20,120 bases of DNA from a virus (IMGVR_UViG_3300006925_000212:1-20120); one strand, 5' to 3'; shown: positions 1 through 7,358, counted from the first letter of the stretch. Notes: generated by a model from the letters alone, not told the origin. Made by a program: numbers and translations.

Positions 1-535
1 AGGTAGAAGCGTTAGTAGCTGAAGTAGCAGCATTAGTCTCACTTGTAGAAGCATTAGTTGCACTAGTAGCAGCATTTGTTTCTGAGGTCTCTGCATTGTC
101 TGCATAGCTACTCGCTACAGAAGCGTAATTACTAGCACTAGTAGAACTAGTAGCTGCGCTAGTAGCTGAAGAAGCAGCATTAGTTTCTGCTGTCTCAGCA
201 GCAGTCTTGGCTGTCTCTGCGTCTTCTTTGTAATCGTAAGCTAATCCTTGATAAGTATAAGCATCGGCTTTATATCCAGCAGCGTCATTAGCTCTGTCGT
301 CTGCCGTTGTTGCGCTAGTAGCTGCATTTGTTGCGCTAGTAGCTGCATTTGTTTCTGAGGTTTGTGCTGCGGTTTTTGAAGTCAAAGCGGAAGCAGAACT
401 ACTGGCAGCCGAAGTCGCACTAGCAGCAGCAGCGTCAGCAGATTCAGAGGCGTTTACCGCTTGTTGTGTTACTTCTGTTATAGTAGCGTCATTAGTTGCA
501 TCGCCACTACCACCTGTACCTCTATAAATTGCCAT
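1..535 (-). CDS. Tail fibre-like protein, N-terminal part (runs off the left edge)
   Basis: The reading frame opens at an ATG at 535-533 behind AAGGGG and is still open at base 1, so about 178 N-terminal residues are visible. It starts MAIYRGTGGSGDATND, a kind of N-terminus I associate with podovirus tail fibre or tail-fibre-like proteins. After about residue 30 it becomes almost wholly Ala, Ser, Thr, Asn and Glu, with repeated seven-residue units such as ATSATNA and ETNAATS. A central stretch (about residues 75-105) is richer in Tyr, Asp and Lys. Such low-complexity heptads usually form the trimeric shaft of a fibre, with receptor-binding parts further C-terminal, here outside the window. 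The gene is the next one downstream of the capsid gene, separated from it by a terminator. The virion-fibre assignment is by composition and position; a different repeat-rich virion protein is possible. Confidence 0.7.
   Translation of the reverse strand, partial: MAIYRGTGGSGDATNDATITEVTQQAVNASESADAAAASATSAASSSASALTSKTAAQTSETNAATSATNAATSATTADDRANDAAGYKADAYTYQGLAYDYKEDAETAKTAAETAETNAASSATSAATSSTSASNYASVASSYADNAETSETNAATSATNASTSETNAATSATNAST
309..350. repeat. Exact tandem duplication of a 21-bp unit in the fibre gene
   Basis: Two copies (309-329 and 330-350) of the same 21 bases lie head to tail. Each encodes one seven-residue unit of the fibre shaft, so the duplication adds a whole heptad without shifting the frame. 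Related, less exact copies of the same unit occur elsewhere between 1 and 535, for example around 60-90. Confidence 0.85.
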
Positions 536-551
536 TTACAACCCCTTGTCA

Positions 552-585
552 AAAAAAAGAACAAAAAGGGGCTAAAAAGCCCCCT
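552..585 (-). terminator. Rho-independent terminator after the capsid gene
   Basis: On the minus strand, GGGGCT (583-578) and AGCCCC (573-568) form a GC-rich stem around a short T-rich loop. TTTTT (567-563) follows, and then a second T tract at 558-551. It lies just beyond the capsid stop codon at 601 and before the fibre gene start at 535. It would limit read-through from the highly expressed capsid gene into the fibre gene. Confidence 0.85.
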
Positions 586-600
586 TAGTTTTACTGGTTA

Positions 601-1527
601 TTAGCCTGCAACAGCAGCAACAATACCAGTTTCAGGACGTAGTACCTTAGTACCGTATAGACGATCAGCAGTGTAAAGAGTGCCTAAGAACTCTTGCTTG
701 TACTGAGTCTGAGAACGGATGCCCTGCTGTTCAGCAAGTACCATGGTGTCTTTATGACCCAAGATAGCGCCACGAACACCAGAAGCTAGAGTAGGTACGT
801 TAGTAGAAACGAATACGTCTACGCCATACAACTCACCGATCTTACCATTAACAACGCCACGACCATTTACGAAGTCAGAGCTAACGTAGCGGTCAATACC
901 CATGATTGCGTTACGCAAAGCAGGAGGTACAACGATGAAGCGGTTGTCCATTGGGGTGTCTGCATCATCAAGTTCTTGAATCAAAGAACGCAAGAAAGCA
1001 TCATCGAAAGCAGAACCAGTCGCAGTAGAACCAGCATAGGCACTTAGAGCACCAGAGCCGCCATTGATGTAAGACTTAGAGTGAGTCCAATCAGAACCAT
1101 CACCGTCACCAAAAGACTTGGCTAGGGTGAATAGATCATCATCAACTTGCTTGGCTAGAGCGTAACCAGCATCACCAGTGTAGAACTGACGTAGGGAAGC
1201 AAGAGCTTGTACTTCAGTAATATCTTCAATAATGCGAGAATATTCAAAGTGCTTGTCGATGTTGACAATAACTTCTGATTCTACTGCATTCTGAATGGTA
1301 ACAGCAGTGTTTTCAGCTTTAGCGTTAGCAGAACCACGGGTAGGCTTAGGGATATGGATAGTATCGCCTTTCTTGCCTTGCATGGACATTTTCTTAACGA
1401 GAGGGGCTAGGACTAGGTTTTGCTCATAAGCAGCAACAACTTCGTCAGACCAAATCTCAGGGATAAAACTAGCTGCGGAAGTATTATCTACAGCGCCTGT
1501 CATTGAAGGATAAGTACTAGTAGCCAT
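601..1527 (-). CDS. Major capsid protein
   Basis: This 308-residue protein is probably the HK97-fold shell subunit of the head. It starts MATSTYPSMTGAVDNTSAAS and contains a stretch typical of phage coat proteins around residues 22-60 (PEIWSDEVVAAYEQN, then LVLAPLVKKMS, then KKGDTIHIPKP). Later come a VSTNVPTL-like segment and a C-terminus ending in VLRPETGIVAAVAG, as in many podovirus coat proteins. The start follows a GGAGA Shine-Dalgarno. It sits directly downstream of the scaffold gene (24-bp gap) and is followed by a strong terminator, the usual arrangement for an abundant coat protein. No catalytic motif is expected. The function rests on recognisable sequence style, size and the order terminase-portal-scaffold-capsid; a search against coat-protein profiles would confirm it. 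Confidence 0.88.
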   Translation of the reverse strand: MATSTYPSMTGAVDNTSAASFIPEIWSDEVVAAYEQNLVLAPLVKKMSMQGKKGDTIHIPKPTRGSANAKAENTAVTIQNAVESEVIVNIDKHFEYSRIIEDITEVQALASLRQFYTGDAGYALAKQVDDDLFTLAKSFGDGDGSDWTHSKSYINGGSGALSAYAGSTATGSAFDDAFLRSLIQELDDADTPMDNRFIVVPPALRNAIMGIDRYVSSDFVNGRGVVNGKIGELYGVDVFVSTNVPTLASGVRGAILGHKDTMVLAEQQGIRSQTQYKQEFLGTLYTADRLYGTKVLRPETGIVAAVAG

Positions 1528-1551
1528 TTTAAATTTCTCCTATAATAATAG

Positions 1552-2379
1552 CTATTTGACCCTTCCCTCAGCATATGCTTGTTGTATATCGTCAGATAGT
1601 GCCATATACCGATCAGGGTCAGTTTTCATAAGTTTAATAATATCAGCACGGCGATAGAACTTTTTGGAGGACGTAGAATCTGGGTTTCCTCTTGCAGAAC
1701 CCGTTGACCCACTCTTGACAGCCTGTCGTCTTCCAGCTTTTTCGGCTTCCACTGTCTGAGACACTACGGCTTTACGTTCTTTCCAAAGATTGAAAAGTTC
1801 GTTAGCTGCTTCGGCATCATAACCTTGATCTGCTTGTACAAATAATTGTGTACGAATCTTAGAACCCCTAATCCACTCTGCAAACTTTTCATCCGTTAGT
1901 ATCTCTTGCATATCTGGATGATTGCTTTGTAGTTGCTGCATAGCGTTTTGTTTAGCAAAAGCCTGTGTAACTTCTTCTGCTGCTTTCAGCTTAGGGTGGT
2001 TATTAATAGCCTGAGCAATAGCTTTCTCAGGTTCAGTGTAAAAATCTATCTCTTCTTCTGTTTCCGTGTTTTCAGTAGGTTGTTGAATTGTACTTGAGAT
2101 ATAATCATCAACTACCTTACGAAGTTCTCCTACTTCAGAAGACTGGCGACCTAATAACTTCTCGGCTTCTTGGTGCATACGCACTACGTCCTCTAGGGAC
2201 TTGCCTTGATATTTATTAGGAACGTCTGTTGATTCTTCTTCTTCTTCAACAGGTTCTTCAGGTTGTAAAGTTGCCTCTTGAGGGTTTACTTCCGATTCTT
2301 CGTACTCAGGTAGTTCATTGTTATCTAAGTGTTCACTTTTGTACTGAGTTTCATCATTGTCGATGATTTGTGCTGCCAT
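1552..2379 (-). CDS. Capsid assembly scaffolding protein
   Basis: This 275-residue protein has the make-up of a scaffold: a very acidic N-terminal third (a run of Glu around residues 40-50), a long Gln/Glu/Ala-rich helical middle, and a basic C-terminal tail. The tail begins KKFYRRADIIKLMKTDPDRY and ends in YAEGRVK. Similar C-termini (RADIIxLxxxDPxRY, AYAEGRVK) are common in scaffolds of podoviruses, where the positive helix-loop-helix contacts the coat protein. The start ATG follows CGGAG. It lies immediately upstream of the capsid gene. It would act only during prohead assembly and be released or degraded later. No protease gene is visible nearby. Confidence 0.82.
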   Translation of the reverse strand: MAAQIIDNDETQYKSEHLDNNELPEYEESEVNPQEATLQPEEPVEEEEESTDVPNKYQGKSLEDVVRMHQEAEKLLGRQSSEVGELRKVVDDYISSTIQQPTENTETEEEIDFYTEPEKAIAQAINNHPKLKAAEEVTQAFAKQNAMQQLQSNHPDMQEILTDEKFAEWIRGSKIRTQLFVQADQGYDAEAANELFNLWKERKAVVSQTVEAEKAGRRQAVKSGSTGSARGNPDSTSSKKFYRRADIIKLMKTDPDRYMALSDDIQQAYAEGRVK

Positions 2380-2442
2380 ACTAAACTCCGTGCCTTTGCA
2401 TTGTGGAGATAAACAAAATGACTGTAGTTTACCTATAAAGGG

Positions 2443-2664
2443 CTACAAGTCGCCTTTTTTAGCTTTTGCTTCGTGTTGTCTCGCCCAGTTAATAGTAGCT
2501 CCGGGAAAATCCCCAGATATAGGGTCTAACATACTTCGAGGCATAGCTAACTGCCTAGTAGCAGGCTTACCGCAGTCTTTACATTCGACTGTTTCGGTGT
2601 CACCTTTTACATAGTGTTCATTAACGTGTCCGTCTGGACATTTAAAATCAAATACTTTAAGCAT
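2443..2664 (-). CDS. Small zinc-ribbon protein of the head module
   Basis: This 73-residue protein begins MLKVFDFKCPDGHVNEHYV and has CKDCGKPATR at about residues 28-37. The pattern C-x3-H (Cys9, His13) followed by C-x2-C (Cys28, Cys31) resembles the FmdB-type zinc ribbon found in small regulatory or structural proteins. The C-terminal half is basic and has no recognisable motif. The gene overlaps the preceding 85-residue gene by 8 bp and lies between it and the scaffold gene, so it is probably translated with the head proteins. Its job is unknown: head maturation, a connector accessory or a regulator are all possible. Confidence 0.7.
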   Translation of the reverse strand: MLKVFDFKCPDGHVNEHYVKGDTETVECKDCGKPATRQLAMPRSMLDPISGDFPGATINWARQHEAKAKKGDL

Positions 2665-2914
2665 CGTAATCCTGTTCTTCCTGAGGGTTATCTAGCTCTT
2701 CAAAAGAGTTGAGAGTAGTTTCCTCTAAGTTCAAAAGAGTACCAATAATGTTTAGTTGTCCTTTGCGGAAAAAAAGTTCCTCAAGGCCTTTAGTATGTTC
2801 TATAGAGTCTATTGTCTCTGTATTGGCCTTGAGGTCAGTCAGGAGAGTATTCCAGCCATCAGTCTTGAATAACTGGAACATTTCACGATAGTATTGTTCT
2901 AATTCTTTATTCAT
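2657..2914 (-). CDS. Hypothetical small protein between portal and scaffold genes
   Basis: This 85-residue, acidic, largely helical protein (MNKELEQYYREMFQLFKTDG...) has no motif that I recognise. It has no signal peptide, membrane segment or cysteine. It is the first gene behind a sigma-70-type promoter at 2927-2955, and its ATG lies only about 12 bp past the -10 box. The 5' untranslated part would therefore be only a few bases long. It overlaps the zinc-ribbon gene by 8 bp. A protein of this size between portal and scaffold is common in related phages, where the function is generally unassigned. Confidence 0.65.
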   Translation of the reverse strand: MNKELEQYYREMFQLFKTDGWNTLLTDLKANTETIDSIEHTKGLEELFFRKGQLNIIGTLLNLEETTLNSFEELDNPQEEQDYDA

Positions 2915-2926
2915 TATATACTACCT

Positions 2927-2955
2927 ATTATACCATAAAAGTCTAAAAAAGTCAA
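2927..2955 (-). promoter_or_regulatory. Sigma-70-type promoter for the scaffold/capsid group
   Basis: On the minus strand TTGACT (2955-2950) and TATAAT (2932-2927) are separated by exactly 17 bp. TGG directly precedes the -10, giving an extended -10 (TGnTATAAT). It would give the scaffold and capsid genes their own transcript, separate from the terminase-portal transcript. Confidence 0.8.
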
Positions 2956-2988
2956 GATTTTTCTTGTGTTTTCTTACGTTTTGTGGTA

Positions 2989-5034
2989 TTAGAGGCCTGT
3001 CGGTTGCCTAATGCTGCCTCCAGCACCTCTATCCGATGTATCAAAGTCTTGTAGCTCTGATTCACTTGATTGACCACTTCCTCCAGTTGGCGCTGCGTTA
3101 CCATTTGGTTGTCCTTGTGTTTGGTTATATTTTAATTCAAGCTCACGATCTTTTAAAATACGATCAGCGAGTTGTAGTCTTCGTTCAAATTCTTTGTCGT
3201 CAGATACACCATCATCCAAATTGGTAGTAACAGCTTTAATCTTATCAAGCTCAAGCTCCACAGGAACTGCCTGAGCCTCAACCATGAGTTTAATAGCCCT
3301 AGCCTTAGACTCTTCGCCTTGGCCTTGCAGAGCGTTAATCTGAGACTGTTGGAACTCAATCTGTTTCTGATGAACTTCTTGGGCACGTTGCTGTTCTTGT
3401 TGATCTGGCTGTGAGGCTTGATCTATAGCAGATACCAAAGTTTCACGTTCTGATAAGTTCATGTTATCTACGATAGACTTGAGCAAGATTGGATAGTACT
3501 GCTGATCTTGTCCCATAGTCTGTAGTAATTGAACTAGCTGTGTTACTTCATATTCACGGGCCATAATACCTAGTGAGCTAGTAGCACAGAACTTGTAGTC
3601 TTTTACAGGGTACAACTCAGGCTCAAACTGCATATAACGATAAGCTGCTTTCTCTACAAAGGGAACTAAGAAATTCTCTTGGAAGTTTACTAGCGTACGC
3701 TTATGGCGTTTAATGATAGCACCTAGTGACATAGAGATGCCTGCTGCCGTTGCTTCACCATTAACAGCACCACCGATACCTGTAGAATCTACAGCACCTG
3801 TGGATTGTTGTACCATGTCCTGTAAAGCGCCAGCCTGTGCGAAGGTGATCTGATTTACATTACCGAAGTTAAATGGATTGATAATCTCTTTAGGGTCGCC
3901 ATTGGTCAACAACAGCTTACCTGCACGTACCTCTGGCTTAGTGCCTCTAGGGATACGTGTAGCGTCCATGGCTAGCATAGGGTGTACTGTCAATGCTAAT
4001 GCGTCAATACGGGCACGTAACTCAGCGTCTAGTGCTTTTTGACTGTTATAGCCTTTCTCTACGACACCACGACCATAGAAACGACTAGGTACTACGTCCC
4101 AAGGAAACGCTACTACAGGACGATCACGCATCATGTAGGGGTTTGCCTCAGCTTTCAGTAGAACGCCTTCATTAGCTATGATTACGACAGCCTCAACGTA
4201 CTGAGAGTCCTTTAAATCATCATCTAACTCTACATCAACTTCTTCTTCTAGTAAATAAGTAGGTACTAAGCCATAATACTTAGTTAAACGTACTTTATCG
4301 TCAGAATATACCGAAAGTTCAGCGTCTGGCTCAAGATTAAAGTCAGAAGCAGCCTTACCGATGTATTCGTCACGATAAACGCCTTGTTCTTGTAGTAATT
4401 CTACGCTATGACAACTAACAAACTCGTCAATAGCAACGCCCATAGCATCATCTACTGTAGTTGCGTTAGGGTCAACACGGAAATTACGTGGCATTACAGG
4501 CTTTAGGCGTACTAAGATGCGATCTTTTACATTTACACCTACTGCTTGTAGCTCTCCACCCAGTAAAGGCTCAGTAGCTGGAGACATTTCTTTGATTTCT
4601 TCCATTACTACTTCAGCAATACCAGTACCAAAGACAGCGGCATTGATTAGACATTCACCAGCATCCTTACGAACCCTAGCTTTTTTGAAATCTTCAAGCA
4701 ATTTATCACGTAAATACTTGATGTCGCCTTTTTCTTCGTCTGTGTAGTCGTCATGTATGTCAAAATACTTACCACGACCAAAGGTAGCTTCTTCAATCTC
4801 TGCTACGTTAGACTCTACGGCCTGTTGTGTAGCTGGTGCAATAATACGAGAGCGTTCACTGTTGCGTGTTTTGTCCTCACTAGACCAAATACCACGCCAG
4901 ATACGATAGTACTCATCGTTTTTCTCAGCGTAGTTTGCTTCGTAGTGATCGCTCCACTCTTCTACTTTGTTCATAACCCATGCTTGCAGGGTCTCTTGTA
5001 CCATTAAAGGTGATTCTTCGTTGTAGTCAGCCAT
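2989..5034 (-). CDS. Portal (head-tail connector) protein
   Basis: At 681 residues this has the size of podovirus portals. Portals form the dodecameric ring at one head vertex that binds the terminase and passes DNA. The N-terminal part (about residues 25-110: WSDHYEANYAEKNDEYYRIW, then RSRIIAPATQQAVESNVAEI) is typical of such portals. The middle contains RDRPVVAFPWDVVPSRFYGRG and a Gln-rich stretch, and the last 150 residues are rich in Gln/Glu/Lys and likely coiled coil. The tail end is a Gly/Gln/Asn-rich low-complexity stretch. It starts 3 bp downstream of the large terminase stop, behind AGGAT. No metal or ATP motif is expected. Gene order supports the call strongly; sequence recognition alone is moderate. 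Confidence 0.87.
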   Translation of the reverse strand: MADYNEESPLMVQETLQAWVMNKVEEWSDHYEANYAEKNDEYYRIWRGIWSSEDKTRNSERSRIIAPATQQAVESNVAEIEEATFGRGKYFDIHDDYTDEEKGDIKYLRDKLLEDFKKARVRKDAGECLINAAVFGTGIAEVVMEEIKEMSPATEPLLGGELQAVGVNVKDRILVRLKPVMPRNFRVDPNATTVDDAMGVAIDEFVSCHSVELLQEQGVYRDEYIGKAASDFNLEPDAELSVYSDDKVRLTKYYGLVPTYLLEEEVDVELDDDLKDSQYVEAVVIIANEGVLLKAEANPYMMRDRPVVAFPWDVVPSRFYGRGVVEKGYNSQKALDAELRARIDALALTVHPMLAMDATRIPRGTKPEVRAGKLLLTNGDPKEIINPFNFGNVNQITFAQAGALQDMVQQSTGAVDSTGIGGAVNGEATAAGISMSLGAIIKRHKRTLVNFQENFLVPFVEKAAYRYMQFEPELYPVKDYKFCATSSLGIMAREYEVTQLVQLLQTMGQDQQYYPILLKSIVDNMNLSERETLVSAIDQASQPDQQEQQRAQEVHQKQIEFQQSQINALQGQGEESKARAIKLMVEAQAVPVELELDKIKAVTTNLDDGVSDDKEFERRLQLADRILKDRELELKYNQTQGQPNGNAAPTGGSGQSSESELQDFDTSDRGAGGSIRQPTGL

Positions 5035-5037
5035 TTA

Positions 5038-6300
5038 TTAATATCCTGCAAAGTCGTCTAAAATTTCGTAATCGTCATATTCTTCAAAGTCCCCAGCATA
5101 CGCTATCTTGGCTAACTGATCTATATAAGCCAAAGCGTCTACTAAGTCGTCATGAGTTAGGGGGTCAGGGAATTGGAACAGTTCATCTAAGAATTTTGAG
5201 TTCCACTCTGCTTTTCTTATTTTGACTAAACCATGTTCAAAGCGACCTTGTAAGGCCCACATGATTCTGTCTGTTTTCTTTTGGTTTCCGTGTGTCAGCT
5301 CTTCGATGCGAAAGAAAAAAGCATTACGCTTCATCATGTCTTGTAGAGGAGACATTACTGCCTGTTTAGCAATACCTCTTTCTATCCCTACCGATATAGG
5401 CTTGTAGTCCCTAACGGCTTGGAATATCTTTTGGGCTGTCTGGTCTAAAGTCCATCTACCTGATATGATGTTTTCCACGTACCATCCGTTTTGTGTGACA
5501 TATACAACTGCGATAGCTGTGTTGTCCAAACGGCTGTTCTTTTTATTTTTCTTTCCTACTTCTTGGAAACCAGCTAAGTCAATGGCAATATAATAATCAC
5601 CTTCGCCCTTGTGCTGTTCTTCGTCGTAAACCTGTACCCAATCCTCCTTAAACATTTCAGAACCCATAGCTTCAAACGAGGCCATGAACTCTTGACGGAA
5701 AGCATATGAAGACATAGACTTCTTTGCTATATCTATTTCTTCTGGGTCTAGTAAAGGGTTGTCGTATGACGTAAAGTGCCAAGCCTTAAACGTAGGGTCG
5801 TCTTTTAACTCAGCATATTTGTATAGTTCATAAAAGTGGTTACGGCCTTTGGGTGTACCTATGAACAGACAGCTACCCTTTTGGTCAGCTAGTGCTGGAC
5901 GTAGGATTTCCTCAAACACCTGTGGCTTCATGTCAGCATATTCATCAAGAACAAGCATCTTTAATGACACACCACGCATAGTATCAGGCCTGTCCGCACC
6001 CTTTAGGTGAATAACAGAACCATTTATCAAAGTAACAGTTAAGTTGTTTATATGCGTACTTTTGATAATAGGATGGGCTAACTCTAACAAGGTTTGCCAC
6101 ATGATGTCCCTAGCCTGACCTTGGGTTGGTGCTACGTAAAACACACCGCCCTTCTTGCCGTCTAGCGCACTTAGTATCAGTAGCCATGCAGCAAGCCTAG
6201 ACTTACCACAGCGTCTTCCTGCTGCTACTACTTTAAATCGTTGTTCTGAGCCGTAGACTTCCTGCTGCCACGGAAGAAACTCTACCTGTAAATCACTCAT
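5038..6300 (-). CDS. terL: Terminase large subunit (DNA packaging ATPase/nuclease)
   Basis: This 420-residue protein shows both halves of a packaging motor. The ATPase part has Walker A AGRRCGKS (residues 27-34), Walker B LVLDE (116-120) and a GTPKG coupling motif near 148-152. The RNase H-like nuclease part has Asp241 in YIAIDLAG, Glu307 in VGIERG and the Asp pair in HDDLVDALAY (384-388). The length fits podovirus large terminases. It overlaps the small terminase gene by 8 bp upstream and is followed at once by the portal gene, its binding partner. The ATG follows GGAG. It would cut and pump concatemeric DNA into proheads. The packaging strategy (cos, pac or direct terminal repeats) cannot be read from it. 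Confidence 0.95.
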   Translation of the reverse strand: MSDLQVEFLPWQQEVYGSEQRFKVVAAGRRCGKSRLAAWLLILSALDGKKGGVFYVAPTQGQARDIMWQTLLELAHPIIKSTHINNLTVTLINGSVIHLKGADRPDTMRGVSLKMLVLDEYADMKPQVFEEILRPALADQKGSCLFIGTPKGRNHFYELYKYAELKDDPTFKAWHFTSYDNPLLDPEEIDIAKKSMSSYAFRQEFMASFEAMGSEMFKEDWVQVYDEEQHKGEGDYYIAIDLAGFQEVGKKNKKNSRLDNTAIAVVYVTQNGWYVENIISGRWTLDQTAQKIFQAVRDYKPISVGIERGIAKQAVMSPLQDMMKRNAFFFRIEELTHGNQKKTDRIMWALQGRFEHGLVKIRKAEWNSKFLDELFQFPDPLTHDDLVDALAYIDQLAKIAYAGDFEEYDDYEILDDFAGY

Positions 6301-6697
6301 CCACAGGACTCCATTCTCCGTCTAAAGCATCAGGCTCTTGTTTCACTTCGCCTACGCCAGTTATGTTAATCGTGATAGCTGACTTACCTCCAGACTTTAG
6401 AACCTCTTGTTCAAATACAGCAGTAGGTGCAATCCTGTCCATCACTAGTTTCCAAGCGGCTGCTTGGTTTTTATGTTCGTCATTCAAAGCAGCATCAAAG
6501 ATAGCATCAAGTACTTTACGTGACTTAGGTGATGCTAACATTCTAGCCTTGTATTCATTAATGACAGCAGCGTCACCTTTGGGTCTACCTCTGGCTACTC
6601 TGTTGCCTCTCTTGTTTGACTCAATGTCCTTCTTAGGTGGACGACCTCTTTTCTTTTTATTTTCTTCTTCTTCTTTTAGTTCTTTCTTTTTTGACAA
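6293..6697 (-). CDS. terS: Terminase small subunit with two AT-hook-like motifs
   Basis: This 134-residue protein precedes the large terminase and overlaps it by 8 bp, the usual place for the DNA-recognition subunit. The first 45 residues are highly charged and contain two RGRP cores (residues 17-20 and 36-39) flanked by Lys/Arg, which match the AT-hook that binds the minor groove of AT-rich DNA. The middle (residues 46-95) looks helical; the end is acidic. The start codon is TTG at 6697-6695: no ATG or GTG lies in frame nearby, and AAGGAG sits 9 bases upstream. That Shine-Dalgarno overlaps a CTTAAG element repeated in the leader. The function is inferred from position, size and a DNA-binding N-terminus; small terminases diverge too much for firm recognition by eye. 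Confidence 0.8.
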   Translation of the reverse strand: MSKKKELKEEEENKKKRGRPPKKDIESNKRGNRVARGRPKGDAAVINEYKARMLASPKSRKVLDAIFDAALNDEHKNQAAAWKLVMDRIAPTAVFEQEVLKSGGKSAITINITGVGEVKQEPDALDGEWSPVDE

Positions 6698-6709
6698 AAC
6701 AAAACACTC

Positions 6710-6803
6710 CTTAAGTTATCCCTAAGAATCTTAAGAACCTTTAATTTATTCTTTATTGATAATACTTAATGAATAAAACTAAAAGACACTTAAGAATCTT
6801 AAG
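6710..6803 (-). promoter_or_regulatory. CTTAAG palindromes in the late leader (candidate operator or RNA hairpins)
   Basis: CTTAAG occurs at 6710-6715, 6730-6735, 6789-6794 and 6798-6803, with a further copy upstream of the promoter at 6935-6940. The block CTTAAG-AAT-CTTAAG (6789-6803) is a perfect dyad and recurs with one change at 6721-6735. All but the copy at 6935 lie between the late promoter and the small terminase start. The copy at 6710-6715 overlaps the Shine-Dalgarno of that gene. They could bind a dimeric repressor or fold in the RNA and hide the ribosome site. The repeats are seen; the role is inferred. Confidence 0.55.
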
Positions 6804-6844
6804 TAGGGCCGAGGGTGGCTAATCGCTTACTTATTAATAACTAT

Positions 6845-6873
6845 ATTATACCATATTTTTAAACAAAAGTCAA
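6845..6873 (-). promoter_or_regulatory. Sigma-70-type promoter for the packaging/head arm
   Basis: On the minus strand TTGACT (6873-6868) and TATAAT (6850-6845) are separated by 17 bp, with TGG before the -10 as in the promoters at 2927 and 10995. Transcription would start near 6838 and run through a leader of about 140 bases to the small terminase gene. Confidence 0.8.
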
Positions 6874-6907
6874 CCTATTTCTAAAGTATTATTATGTCAA
6901 CCGTAAC

Positions 6908-6933
6908 GTGACTATTGTGTCCCTTTTAGTCAC
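6908..6933. promoter_or_regulatory. Inverted repeat GTGACT / AGTCAC between the divergent arms
   Basis: GTGACT (6908-6913) and AGTCAC (6928-6933) form a perfect 6-bp inverted repeat with 14 bp between, about 35-60 bp upstream of the minus-strand promoter. It could be an operator, but the arms are short and this may be chance. Confidence 0.25.
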
Positions 6934-7115
6934 ACTTAAGTTCTTTTGTTGACTTTTTGTTTTCTTTTGTTTATCAGAGACTTGCACAAGTTTACACAAG
7001 TATAACTAAAGGTTCTAATACATAGATTTAATGTTTCTAAAAACTACCTTTTTTGTGCCTGAGAGGCTACCCGTAGTAATCCCAGAAAAACTTCCTCCCC
7101 CCCGTACCCCTATTT

Positions 7116-7352
7116 TTATCCCCAGGTTATCCACAGGTTGTCCACAAGTTATCCACAGGTTATCAACAGGTTATCCACAGGCTGCCGAGTTATCCACAAG
7201 TTATCCACAGAACACATGAGTTATCCACAGGTTGAAGTGTGGGAATGCTTGTGGCAGCCTATAGTTATCCACAAGCAACACAAGTTATCCACAATTATGT
7301 ATACACAGGTTATCCACAGGTAAACAGCAATGTATACACAGACTTATCCACA
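7116..7352 (+). other. Cluster of 13 DnaA boxes: probable replication origin
   Basis: The perfect box TTATCCACA begins at 7127, 7149, 7171, 7190, 7201, 7221, 7265, 7285, 7310 and 7344. One-base variants begin at 7116 (TTATCCCCA), 7138 (TTGTCCACA) and 7160 (TTATCAACA). All thirteen point the same way. The first six start exactly 11 bp apart, as does the 7190/7201 pair, so those boxes lie on nearly the same face of the helix. TTATCCACA is the high-affinity binding site of the bacterial initiator DnaA, so this is most simply an origin or initiation-control site that uses the host DnaA. The region carries no credible gene and lies between the divergent arms. AT-rich DNA that could melt follows to the right (about 7405-7630). 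The boxes are seen directly; origin function is inferred. Confidence 0.8.
7179..7260. repeat. Inverted repeat AGGCTGCC / GGCAGCCT within the DnaA-box cluster
   Basis: AGGCTGCC (7179-7186) and its exact complement GGCAGCCT (7253-7260) enclose the boxes at 7190, 7201 and 7221. The arms are 66 bp apart, so they could frame a sub-region or form a cruciform. Confidence 0.45.
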
Positions 7353-7358
7353 TGGGCT

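Noticed and set aside
547-552. TTGACA on the minus strand as a promoter for the fibre gene
   Set aside because: No acceptable -10 box lies 16-18 bp downstream, and the bases belong to the tail of the terminator region.
4517-5225. Plus-strand open frames opposite portal and terminase
   Set aside because: Composition is typical of antisense shadow frames (Cys/Leu/Ser-rich), starts lack Shine-Dalgarno sites, and the minus-strand genes are certain.
6949-6977. Rightward promoter TTGACT-N17-TATCAG ahead of the DnaA boxes
   Set aside because: Good -35 but poor -10 and no extended -10. Too weak to list, although a promoter here would transcribe the box cluster.
7116-7352. CRISPR array
   Set aside because: The repeats are 9-11 bp with no constant-length spacers and no cas genes; the repeat unit is a DnaA box.
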